The translations under genes were made by a program, and so were the position numbers. This document shows positions 23,860 to 30,014 of a stretch of 33,699 nt of DNA, one piece after another (position 1 is the first letter of the stretch; each line of letters starts with the position of its first letter). Location of the stretch: IMG/VR virus record IMGVR_UViG_3300046170_000028, positions 1 to 33,699 of that record; one strand, given 5' to 3'. The notes under the pieces were generated by a model that searched no databases, was not told the origin of the DNA, and was given only the letters and a program-made list of their open reading frames with translations. Source of the DNA: a virus.

Positions 23860-24803
23860 TAATAAGTTCCTCCGTCAACAGTTGACAGTGTTGTAGAAAT
23901 AGAAGTTGTACCAGAGCCAGTGACTGCACCGGACAGTGTGATCGTTTGGTTGCCTGTGAGATACCCAGCACTAGCGTGATTACCCCAGCCGTAAGCAGTG
24001 TCCCATTGACCTACTTTAGTATCAGTAATATTGTTAGTACCCATGTCGATAGTGTTGCCGTTAGCATCTAACGTACCGCCTAACTGTGGTGTTGTGTCGC
24101 CTACTAGGTTTGGATTAATAGTATCCCAAGCACTTCCTGTGTAAATCCTAGTGCTGTTATCTGACGTATTAAAGTACCAATCACCTGTTGTTACTGCGTT
24201 ACCGTTACCGTCTACAGTTGGGTTACTTGATTGTGCGCCTAAGTAAAGCCCGTCAATAGCGTCCTTAGCGGATTCTGCGGCTGTTGCAGACGTAGCTGCT
24301 GCTGTAGCACTAGAGGCTGCTGCCGTTGCGCTGGAGGCCGCTGCAGTGGCGCTAGAGGCTGCATTGGTAGCCTGTGTAGTAGCTGTTGTTGCTTGTGTTG
24401 TTGCTGTGGTTGCGCTAGTAGCTGCATTAGTAGCACTTGTGCTGGCTTCACTGGCTTTAGTAGTAGCTGTAGTAGCCTGTGTTGTTGCTGTAGTAGCAGA
24501 TGTAGCAGCAGACGTAGCAGATGTTGACGCAGCAGATGCTTGTGTTGTTGCTGTAGTAGCACTACCAGAAGCACTGGTTGCACTGGATGCTGCTGCAGTT
24601 GCACTAGAAGCCGCTGCTGTTGCGTTAGAAGCTACACCAGACTCACTAGCCGCAGCGTTGGTTGCACTGGTTGCTGCAGCAGTAGCCGATGCAGAAGCTT
24701 CGTTTGCTTTTGTAGTAGCAGTCTGGGCGTTCTGTGCTACCTGTGACGCATACGCATCCGTAGAGGCATCACCTGAACCACCGTCACCCCGAAAGATAGG
24801 CAT
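23859..24803 (-). CDS. Ala/Ser/Thr-rich tail fibre or fibre adaptor
   Basis: A 314-residue protein. Residues about 20-190 are nearly all Ala, Ser and Thr with a 7-residue period (ATAAASS and TTATTQA type units), a pattern that forms a long trimeric coiled rod in phage fibres. After ESAKDAIDGLYLGA comes a folded region with WYFNTSDNSTRIYTGSAWD, a common fibre module, and then repeats with LGGTLDANGNTIDMGTNNI. It ends STVDGGTY, matching the 77-residue mini-fibre. It lies between the capsid terminator and the S74 fibre, and is probably the stalk that carries it. Confidence 0.85.
   Translation of the reverse strand: MPIFRGDGGSGDASTDAYASQVAQNAQTATTKANEASASATAAATSATNAAASESGVASNATAAASSATAAASSATSASGSATTATTQASAASTSATSAATSATTATTQATTATTKASEASTSATNAATSATTATTQATTATTQATNAASSATAAASSATAAASSATAAATSATAAESAKDAIDGLYLGAQSSNPTVDGNGNAVTTGDWYFNTSDNSTRIYTGSAWDTINPNLVGDTTPQLGGTLDANGNTIDMGTNNITDTKVGQWDTAYGWGNHASAGYLTGNQTITLSGAVTGSGTTSISTTLSTVDGGTY
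24279..24720 (-). repeat. imperfect 21-bp tandem repeats (7-residue units)
   Basis: Plus-strand units such as GCTAGAGGCTGCTGCCGTTGC and close variants repeat in register, encoding 7-residue Ala/Ser/Thr heptads of the fibre rod. Third-position changes between copies show the protein period is under selection. Copy number is likely to vary between relatives. Confidence 0.75.
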
Positions 24804-24830
24804 AGACTACTCCTAAGAAAACAAACAAGG

Positions 24831-24859
24831 AAAGAAAAAGGGGCCATTGCTGACCCCCT
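24831..24859 (-). terminator. intrinsic terminator after the major capsid gene
   Basis: In the minus-strand transcript, AGGGGGTCA and TGGCCCCTT pair over 9 positions around a GCAA tetraloop (GNRA type), followed by TTTCTTT. It begins 7 bases after the capsid stop codon and lies in the gap before the fibre gene. It would let the capsid gene be expressed more than the tail genes, as the T7 terminator after gene 10 does. Confidence 0.85.
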
Positions 24860-24865
24860 AGAGTT

Positions 24866-25858
24866 TTACTCGTCAGCAACAGCGAGGATAAATCCTGCTT
24901 CGGGACGGTAAGTCTCAACACCGTACAGAGTGTCAGCCGTGTACAGAGTAGAGAGGTACTCTTGCTTGTACTGGGTCTGAGAACGTACAGCCATTTGCTC
25001 TGCCATTACGAGAGCGTCTTTGTGGAAGAACAAGCAACCACGGGTATCAAGAGATGAAGCACCGTTCTCACCGCCTGTCTCAATTACGGGACAGTTGCTA
25101 GAAACGTATACGTCAACACCGTACAAGTTACCGATGAGTCCTGACTCAACACCACGACCACCTACAAAGTCAGAAGACACGTAGCGCTCAATGCCCATGA
25201 TTGACTTACGCGACGCAGGAGGAATAACGAGAACTCGTCCATCCATAGGTACGTCAGCGTCATCCATCAGCTTGATAGCTTCGCGGAATCCAAGATCCGT
25301 AAAGTTGTCGCCTGTAGCTACAGTATCCACTGCATAGGTAGAAATACCAGTAGCAGCGTTAAAGTAGTAGCTGTTAGTGTTAACCCAGTTAGCACCAGTA
25401 GCAGCAGGAGACTGAGTACGAGTACCGTTACCAAAGCCAGTAGCAGCGTTGATAAGGTCAGTGTCTACCTTGAGAGCAAGTTGGTAGCCAGCGTCTTCGG
25501 TGTAGAACTGTCGCAGAGAAGACAGAGCCTGTACTTCTACGATGTCCTCAATCAAACGTGAGTACTCAAAGTGACGGTCAACAGTTACTTGCAACTCAGT
25601 TTCTAGGTTAGCCTGAATCGTAACTGCTACAGCTTCTGCCTTAGCAGATGCAGCACCACGAATGGGCTTAGGGATGTGAATAACATCGCCTTTCTTGCCG
25701 GTCATTTGCAGACGCTTGACAAGAGGAGCCATCTTCAGGTTCTTTTGGTAAGCAGCGATTACTTCATCGCTCCAGATTTCTGGGATAAAAGTCCCAGCAG
25801 CAGTTTTGTCTACTACAGCATTAGCTGTAAAGTAAGTACCAGAGGTTTCACCAGCCAT
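24866..25858 (-). CDS. major capsid protein
   Basis: A 330-residue protein with the hallmarks of podoviral capsid subunits. The start is MAGETSGTYFTANAVVDKTA, then FIPEIWSDEVIAAYQKNLKM. The extended GDVIHIPKPIRGAASAKAEA region and HFEYSRLIEDIVEVQA follow. VDTDLINAATGFGNGT, VLVIPPASRKSIMGIERYVS and VYVSSNCPVIETGG form the later domain. Size is near T7 gp10A (345). AAAGGAGA lies 7 bases upstream of the ATG, the strongest ribosome binding site in the late region. It follows scaffold directly and is followed at once by a strong terminator, both expected for the most abundant virion protein. Confidence 0.93.
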   Translation of the reverse strand: MAGETSGTYFTANAVVDKTAAGTFIPEIWSDEVIAAYQKNLKMAPLVKRLQMTGKKGDVIHIPKPIRGAASAKAEAVAVTIQANLETELQVTVDRHFEYSRLIEDIVEVQALSSLRQFYTEDAGYQLALKVDTDLINAATGFGNGTRTQSPAATGANWVNTNSYYFNAATGISTYAVDTVATGDNFTDLGFREAIKLMDDADVPMDGRVLVIPPASRKSIMGIERYVSSDFVGGRGVESGLIGNLYGVDVYVSSNCPVIETGGENGASSLDTRGCLFFHKDALVMAEQMAVRSQTQYKQEYLSTLYTADTLYGVETYRPEAGFILAVADE

Positions 25859-25875
25859 TGTAATTCTCCTTTAGG

Positions 25876-26679
25876 CTATCGGACCCGACCCTCTGAATAC
25901 GCTTTGAGTAGTTCGTCCGACATGGACTGATAGCGCTCTGGGTCGGTTCTCATAAGTTTAATAATGTCAGCACGACGATAAACCTTACGACGAGATCCTT
26001 CTGCTGTTCCGCGAGCGTTGCCTGTGTTAGCTGACTTTACCTGACTCTTACGGGCTGCTTTTTCTGCTTGTGCAGTTTGTTGAACTACTTGGTTCCTGTC
26101 TTTCCAGAGACTAAAGAGTTCGTGTGCAGCGTCGTAATCGTATGCTTGGTCAGCCTGAACAAACAACTGTGTTCGGACTTTTGACCCTTTGATCCACTCA
26201 GCAAACTTGGGGTCTTGCAGTATCTGTTCCATCTCAGGATGAGAGGACTTAAGTTGTGCAAGAGTAGCCTGTTGTTTGTATTGTTGTGTGTAAGCCTGTG
26301 CTTCCTTGATCTTAGGGTGGTTGTCTATAGCTCTACTAACAGCGGTCTTAGGATCGACAAAGAAATCTACATCGTCATCGTTATCATCTTGTTGTTGCTG
26401 TTGTTGAGGTGCTTGTTGGGTTGAGAGTTGTGTCTGGATGTAATCATCAACAACTTTACGTAACTCGCCAACTTCCGTACTCTGTTTACCTGAAAACTTC
26501 TCAAGCTCTTGGTGCATCTGTACGAGGTCTTCAACAGATTTACCGTGGTACTTTTCTGGAACTTCGGGCTGCTGAGGTTGTTCCTCTTCAGGAGTCTCTA
26601 CAGTATCTTGTGTGTCGAGTTGGTCTGTTGCTTCTAATTCTTCTTCCTTACGCTCATCAATTAGTGTTGCTCGTGACAT
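25876..26679 (-). CDS. scaffolding protein
   Basis: A 267-residue, acidic, mostly helical protein directly upstream of the capsid gene, where scaffold is encoded in podoviruses. The N-terminus is Glu/Asp/Gln-rich (TVETPEEEQPQQPEVPEKYH), then GKSVEDLVQMHQELEKFSGK, a Gln run and a poly-Asp stretch (QQQQQQDDNDDDVDFF). The C-terminus is basic and helical (KSQVKSANTGNARGTAEGSR), fitting the capsid-binding end. The composition and position support assembly-core function. No protease motif is visible, so the scaffold probably leaves intact. Confidence 0.85.
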   Translation of the reverse strand: MSRATLIDERKEEELEATDQLDTQDTVETPEEEQPQQPEVPEKYHGKSVEDLVQMHQELEKFSGKQSTEVGELRKVVDDYIQTQLSTQQAPQQQQQQDDNDDDVDFFVDPKTAVSRAIDNHPKIKEAQAYTQQYKQQATLAQLKSSHPEMEQILQDPKFAEWIKGSKVRTQLFVQADQAYDYDAAHELFSLWKDRNQVVQQTAQAEKAARKSQVKSANTGNARGTAEGSRRKVYRRADIIKLMRTDPERYQSMSDELLKAYSEGRVR

Positions 26680-26738
26680 TCTAAACTTACCCCGCCTATT
26701 ATTTTTATTAGGTTATGGAGGATTAAATGGGAGTTAGC

Positions 26739-26963
26739 CTATGAGGTTTCCCGCGTGGTTTGCCCAGCCTTCTCGTGTTCACGTACCCACTTCATGTGCC
26801 TGCCAGGGAAATCCCCAGAGGAACCGTCGAGTATGTGCTGAGTTGCTGATACAATCTTTGTAGCGTTAGCACCACATCCGCACCTACTGGATGTAGTACC
26901 TGCTTCTACAAATTCTTCAAAGGTATGTCCGTTAGTACAACGAAAGTCAAATACTTTAATCAT
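26739..26963 (-). CDS. zinc-ribbon protein, FmdB-like
   Basis: A 74-residue protein: KVFDFRCTNGHTFEEFV, then SSRCGCGANATKIV. The Cys-x3-His and Cys-Gly-Cys pairs form a small zinc ribbon of FmdB type, with one position changed (C and H in place of CxxC). The C-terminal part, DGSSGDFPGRHMKWVREHEK, is conserved in similar phage proteins as far as I recall. It lies in the operon opened by the second late promoter, ahead of scaffold, and overlaps the preceding gene by 8 bases. It may regulate or help capsid assembly. Unproven. Confidence 0.75.
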   Translation of the reverse strand: MIKVFDFRCTNGHTFEEFVEAGTTSSRCGCGANATKIVSATQHILDGSSGDFPGRHMKWVREHEKAGQTTRETS

Positions 26964-27204
26964 CTTCTTCTGGAGGCTTAGATGCCTCTTCGTAGTTAGT
27001 TTTAACGATAGTCTCCATGTTAATTAAGTGGGCTAATATGTTTAGTTGTCCCTTACGGAAGAACATATCGTCAGCATCTTTAGCTGCTTCTATACTGTTA
27101 ATCTGTAAAGCATTGTTGCCAAAGTCTTGCACAAGTTGCTTCCAGCCATCAGTAATAAAAAGACTAAAGTATGCGTCGTAGTACTGCTGTGTTTCTTGAT
27201 CCAT
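26956..27204 (-). CDS. conserved small phage protein, unknown function
   Basis: An 82-residue protein: MDQETQQYYDAYFSLFITDG, WKQLVQDFGNNALQINSIEA, then FFRKGQLNILAHLINMETIV and an acidic tail (SKPPEEDD). It is helical, and the YYDxYFxLFxTDGWKQ opening is a pattern I recall from other aquatic podoviruses next to capsid genes. It is the first gene after the strong promoter at 27259-27287, with a leader of about 47 bases. It could be an early capsid or packaging factor. Function unknown. Confidence 0.78.
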   Translation of the reverse strand: MDQETQQYYDAYFSLFITDGWKQLVQDFGNNALQINSIEAAKDADDMFFRKGQLNILAHLINMETIVKTNYEEASKPPEEDD

Positions 27205-27238
27205 CTTGAGGCCTCTTGGGTTGTCTCTGTTGTATTAA

Positions 27239-27254
27239 GTGTACCTAAGTACAC
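27239..27254. promoter_or_regulatory. perfect palindrome at the start site of the second late promoter
   Basis: GTGTAC-CTAA-GTACAC, a 6-bp perfect inverted repeat. The predicted start lies at about 27252, so the palindrome covers roughly +1 to +14. It could be an operator or a stem at the 5' end of the mRNA. The other copy of the promoter lacks it. Confidence 0.5.
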
Positions 27255-27255
27255 C

Positions 27256-27305
27256 TATATTATACCATACTTTTGACTAAAAGTCAAGCATTATTTTATG
27301 TAAAT
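27256..27305. repeat. 50-bp promoter repeat, copy 1
   Basis: It matches 33262-33311 at 45 of 50 positions, in the same orientation. The differences cluster just inside the -35 (four changes) plus one upstream. The identity extends about 18 bases upstream of the -35, beyond promoter elements alone, suggesting duplication or a shared upstream activating sequence. Confidence 0.9.
27259..27287 (-). promoter_or_regulatory. late promoter 2 (sigma-70, extended -10)
   Basis: On the minus strand TTGACT (27282-27287), a 17-base spacer and a perfect TATAAT (27259-27264) preceded by TGG. It drives the capsid operon. The -35 is half of a TTGACT-TTT-AGTCAA palindrome, which may be an operator. Confidence 0.9.
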
Positions 27306-27337
27306 TTTACCGTTTCTTGGCTGTTTTCTTAGCTTTC

Positions 27338-27454
27338 TTAGAAGGCAGAAGCCTTAGGAGCGCCTTTTGATCCCGGTTTACGCATAGTTTCACCTGATCC
27401 AGCCTTGATACGCTTACGTTTGGCGTGTATGTTGCTGTATAGTCCCCTAGGCAT
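27338..27454 (-). CDS. small basic protein, probably frame-disrupted at its end
   Basis: A 38-residue basic ORF: MPRGLYSNIHAKRKRIKAGS, GETMRKPGSKGAPKASAF, then TAA. It resembles small basic phage proteins beginning MPxGLYxNIxAKRKRI. Its frame ends at TAA, but the next frame continues SKKAKKTAKKR to a stop at 27307, a Lys-rich tail as expected for this type. One extra T in TTCTAAG would explain this: without it the protein reads ...ASAFKKAKKTAKKR (48 residues). The ATG overlaps the preceding stop (TAATG). A mutation, an assembly error or a +1 frameshift are the options. Confidence 0.65.
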   Translation of the reverse strand: MPRGLYSNIHAKRKRIKAGSGETMRKPGSKGAPKASAF

Positions 27455-27531
27455 TATTTCTTAACCTTCTTCTTTTTCTTTTTAGGTGGTCTTCCTACTG
27501 TACTTCCGTATGTTCCTTTTCCTTGTGGCAT
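27454..27531 (-). CDS. tiny basic protein, Lys-rich tail
   Basis: A 25-residue ORF, MPQGKGTYGSTVGRPPKKKK followed by KKVKK. AAGGAG lies 6 bases before the ATG, a good ribosome binding site. Similar MPxGKGTYGxxVGRPPKKKK peptides occur in other phages, from memory. It is too short for an enzyme. It could bind nucleic acid or be a virion-incorporated peptide. Its stop and the next gene's ATG overlap. Confidence 0.65.
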   Translation of the reverse strand: MPQGKGTYGSTVGRPPKKKKKKVKK

Positions 27532-27541
27532 AGCTATCTCC

Positions 27542-27829
27542 TTACCATTTTACCTTGTTTGCCCAATAAGCCGCAGAACACTTTCCTTTGGCTATGTTTT
27601 TAGCGTGACGAGCCTTAAAGGACTTACGCCTCGCTTTCTCCTTATCAGTCTTAGGACTCTTCCCAGCACCTGATACTCCTTGTTGTCCAAACCGGATAGT
27701 CTTAACTTTACCGTCGTCACATTTAGCCACAACTACGTGTGACTTAGTGGGGTGGTTAGGCGTCCTCTTTGGCTTGTTGTAACCCGACACGCCCGCTCTT
27801 GCTAGTCTTGGGTCTTTTTCCTTTGGCAT
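27542..27829 (-). CDS. DUF6321-like small basic phage protein
   Basis: A 95-residue basic protein: MPKEKDPRLARAGVSGYNKP, KRTPNHPTKSHVVVAK, VKTIRFGQQGVSGAGKS, SFKARHAKNIAKGK and a final SAAYWANKVKW. I recognise this pattern as a small conserved family of aquatic phages that I believe is DUF6321. Function unknown. AGGAGG lies 9 bases before the ATG at 27829, so this is the true start. The frame continues open upstream to 28147, but that stretch is a frame-shadow of the coiled-coil gene (27832-27981) plus a portal fragment. Confidence 0.87.
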   Translation of the reverse strand: MPKEKDPRLARAGVSGYNKPKRTPNHPTKSHVVVAKCDDGKVKTIRFGQQGVSGAGKSPKTDKEKARRKSFKARHAKNIAKGKCSAAYWANKVKW

Positions 27830-27831
27830 TA

Positions 27832-27981
27832 TTAGAGTCCTCCTTCTGGCGCAGGGACCGACATTTGGTCCTCTAGGGCCACCACCTTGGCTTCTAGCTT
27901 CTCCAATTTGTTGAACTGGTCTTGGAACGCTTCGTTGATTTGGCTGAGAAATTGGTTCATTTCTGTTTGTGTCATTATCAT
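27832..27981 (-). CDS. small coiled-coil protein
   Basis: A 49-residue ORF: MIMTQTEMNQFLSQINEAFQ, DQFNKLEKLEAKVVALEDQM, SVPAPEGGL. The heptad pattern FNKLEKLEAKVVALEDQM is a clear short coiled coil, so it probably oligomerises. GAGGAG lies 11 bases before the first ATG. It ends two bases before the DUF6321-like start. It sits in the frame unused by its flanking fragments. Its function is unknown. An assembly or head-completion role is plausible from context only. Confidence 0.68.
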   Translation of the reverse strand: MIMTQTEMNQFLSQINEAFQDQFNKLEKLEAKVVALEDQMSVPAPEGGL

Positions 27982-28147
27982 TTCGGGAAGCTGCTCCTCT
28001 GTTTTCTTGGTTGTTCATGGACTTTTCTTTTAGTGCTACTTCAGCAATCTTAAGACGTTTTTCAAACTCTTTGTCGTCTGCGTCTCCTTCCTTAATATTT
28101 CTGGTGATTGCTTCAATTTTCTCAATCTGTAGCTCTTCTGGTAGCAA
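27960..28147 (-). pseudogene. displaced C-terminal part of the portal protein
   Basis: In the -1 frame from 28147 the sequence reads LLPEELQIEKIEAITRNIKE, GDADDKEFEKRLKIAEVALK, EKSMNNQENRG. This is a sensible charged helical portal C-terminus. The annotated portal frame at the same DNA reads YGNTACYQKSYRLRKLKQSP, which does not look like protein. A single-base loss between about 28145 and 28168 would displace it. The boundary at 27960 is approximate because this frame has no stop until 27542. Confidence 0.6.
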
Positions 28148-29904
28148 GCTGTGTTTCCATAGCTGTACTTAGATGCTCTAGCTTGAGATTCAGCCGCCTG
28201 ACCTTGCAACGCCTGAGTTTGACTCTTTTGGAACTCAAGCTGTGCCTGTTGAGCCATCTGAGCCATTTGCTGTGCTTGAGGATCTGGCTGTTGAGCCTGT
28301 TGCATAGACGCAATCAACTCATCACGGTTACTCAGGTTCATGTTGTCAATGATGCTCTGGATCAACACAGGGTAAATTGGACTGTCTTGCTTCATAGTTT
28401 GCAGAAGCTGCACCAACTGTGTTACCTCGTATTCCCTAGCAATAATGCCCAGAGTAGACGTAGCGTTGAACTTGTAGTCAGCTACCGGATAGTTCTCAGG
28501 GTCAAACTGCATGTACCTGTGTGCAGCTTTGGTTACAAACGGCAACAGGAACGACTGCTGAAAGTTAATCAAGGTGCGCTTATGACGTTTAATAATAGCA
28601 CCAAGAGACATACTAATGCCAGCGGCAGTAGCTTCGCCATTAACAGCGCCAGAAACTCCGGCTGAATCAACCGCTCCTGTAGCCTGCTGAACCATTCCCT
28701 GCAACGCTTGTGCTTGTGCGAAAGTGATTTGACCAACTTGCCCAAAGTTAAACGGCTGTAGTACTTCACGAGGATCTCCGTTAGTTAGAATCATCTTGCC
28801 CGGACGCACTTCTGGTTTAGCGCCACGAGGAAGCCTAGTTGCGTCAATAGCGAGCATTGGGTGGATTGTGAGACTCAAGGCGTCAATACGTGCGCGTAGC
28901 TCTGTGTCTAGCGCCTTCTGACTGTTGTAGCCCTTTTCGCATACGCCACGACCCCAGAATCTTCCGGGAACTACGTCCCAAGGAAAAGCAACTACAGGCC
29001 TATCACCCATCATGTACGGATTAGCTTCAGCCTTTAGTAGTGTGCCACCGTTAGCTATAACTACGATAGCCTCAACGTACATAGACTCATCTTCTACTTC
29101 TACGTCCTCAGCCTCAAGCAACTCACGAGGTACGAGTCCGTAGTACTTCGTCAGGCGTACCTTGTCGTCGTTGTAGATCGTGAGGTCTTGGTCAGGCTCT
29201 AGGTCTGTGTCAGGCGCTGCAGATTCAATGTAAGCGTCTTTGTATACGCCCTGCTCCTGTAGCATTTCTATGCTGTGCTTAGACACAAACTCATCAATAG
29301 CCACACCCATAGCGTCTTCTACAGTTGTTGCTACAGGGTCTATGAGGAAGTTCTGAGGTAACACGGGCTTCAGCTTAACTACCACTCTGTCAGTAATGTT
29401 AACGCCTACAGCCTGCAACTGTCCGTCCATGATAGGCTGAGTAGCGGGCGCCATCTCCTTGATCTCCTCAAGAACTACCTCTCCCATTCCTGTACCAAAC
29501 ACAGCGGAGTTAATCAAGCACTCTGCAACAGCCTTACGTACCTTACACTTTTCAAAGTCTTCTGTTAGCTTGTTACGTAGGTACTGTACGTCCTGTCGGT
29601 CTTTGTCGTTAGTGTCATCAGCAATGTCAAACCACTTACCTCTGCCAAACGTGGCTTCTTCTAGTTCTGCTACGTTAGACTCTACGGCCTGCTGCAACGC
29701 AGGAGATATAATCCTAGAACGCTCTGATCCTCTCTGAGAATCCGCAGGATCCCACTGTCCTCTCCAGAGCCTGTAGTACTCTTCAAACTTTGCTTCGTAG
29801 TTTGACTCGTAGTGGTCACGCCAGTTTTCACACTTGGTCATCACCCACTCTTCCAGAGACTCTTCAATCATCAGAGGGTCTGGGCTATAGATATCTTCTG
29901 CCAT
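28036..29904 (-). CDS. portal (head-tail connector) protein
   Basis: A 622-residue podoviral portal. The N-terminal part has CENWRDHYESNYEAKFEEYY, RLWRGQWDPADSQRGSERSR and IISPALQQAVESNVAELEEA. The clip/wing region has CLINSAVFGTGMGEVVLEEI and RFWGRGVCEKGYNSQKALDT. Then QQATGAVDSAGVSGAVNGEA and the crown helices with TSTLGIIAREYEVTQLVQLL. The last ~45 residues (from ASKYSYGNTACYQKS) look out of frame, and the expected end is in the -1 frame. It forms the 12-mer ring through which DNA is packaged. The start is ATG. Confidence 0.92.
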   Translation of the reverse strand: MAEDIYSPDPLMIEESLEEWVMTKCENWRDHYESNYEAKFEEYYRLWRGQWDPADSQRGSERSRIISPALQQAVESNVAELEEATFGRGKWFDIADDTNDKDRQDVQYLRNKLTEDFEKCKVRKAVAECLINSAVFGTGMGEVVLEEIKEMAPATQPIMDGQLQAVGVNITDRVVVKLKPVLPQNFLIDPVATTVEDAMGVAIDEFVSKHSIEMLQEQGVYKDAYIESAAPDTDLEPDQDLTIYNDDKVRLTKYYGLVPRELLEAEDVEVEDESMYVEAIVVIANGGTLLKAEANPYMMGDRPVVAFPWDVVPGRFWGRGVCEKGYNSQKALDTELRARIDALSLTIHPMLAIDATRLPRGAKPEVRPGKMILTNGDPREVLQPFNFGQVGQITFAQAQALQGMVQQATGAVDSAGVSGAVNGEATAAGISMSLGAIIKRHKRTLINFQQSFLLPFVTKAAHRYMQFDPENYPVADYKFNATSTLGIIAREYEVTQLVQLLQTMKQDSPIYPVLIQSIIDNMNLSNRDELIASMQQAQQPDPQAQQMAQMAQQAQLEFQKSQTQALQGQAAESQARASKYSYGNTACYQKSYRLRKLKQSPEILRKETQTTKSLKNVLRLLK

Positions 29905-29914
29905 AGTACTTTCC

Positions 29915-30013
29915 TTAAAGTATTGCTACGCTGTAACCAAGTGTAAAAAACACTACGGCAGAAATAGCGTAGATGCCATAGGTGTTAAACGGTCTAAAAA
30001 CTCTGTGATTCAC
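29915..30013 (-). CDS. tiny transmembrane peptide
   Basis: A 32-residue ORF with GTG start: MNHRVFRPFNTYGIYAISAV, VFFTLGYSVAIL. A basic N-terminus is followed by one hydrophobic helix of about 20 residues. AGGA lies 7 bases before the GTG, which follows the large terminase stop by one base. It fills the gap before the portal gene. A pinholin-like or assembly role is possible. Its small size makes it easy to miss in automated annotation. Confidence 0.5.
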   Translation of the reverse strand: MNHRVFRPFNTYGIYAISAVVFFTLGYSVAIL

Positions 30014-30014
30014 T

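Noticed and set aside
24346-24816. Plus-strand ORF with runs of hydrophobic Ala/Val, like a membrane protein
   Set aside because: It is the antisense reading of the Ala/Ser/Thr fibre repeats. The hydrophobic pattern follows from the repeat codons.
27542-28147. A single 201-residue gene
   Set aside because: It is an accidental fusion of three things: portal C-terminal sequence, the shadow of the coiled-coil gene in another frame, and the DUF6321-like gene, which has its own strong ribosome binding site and ATG at 27829.
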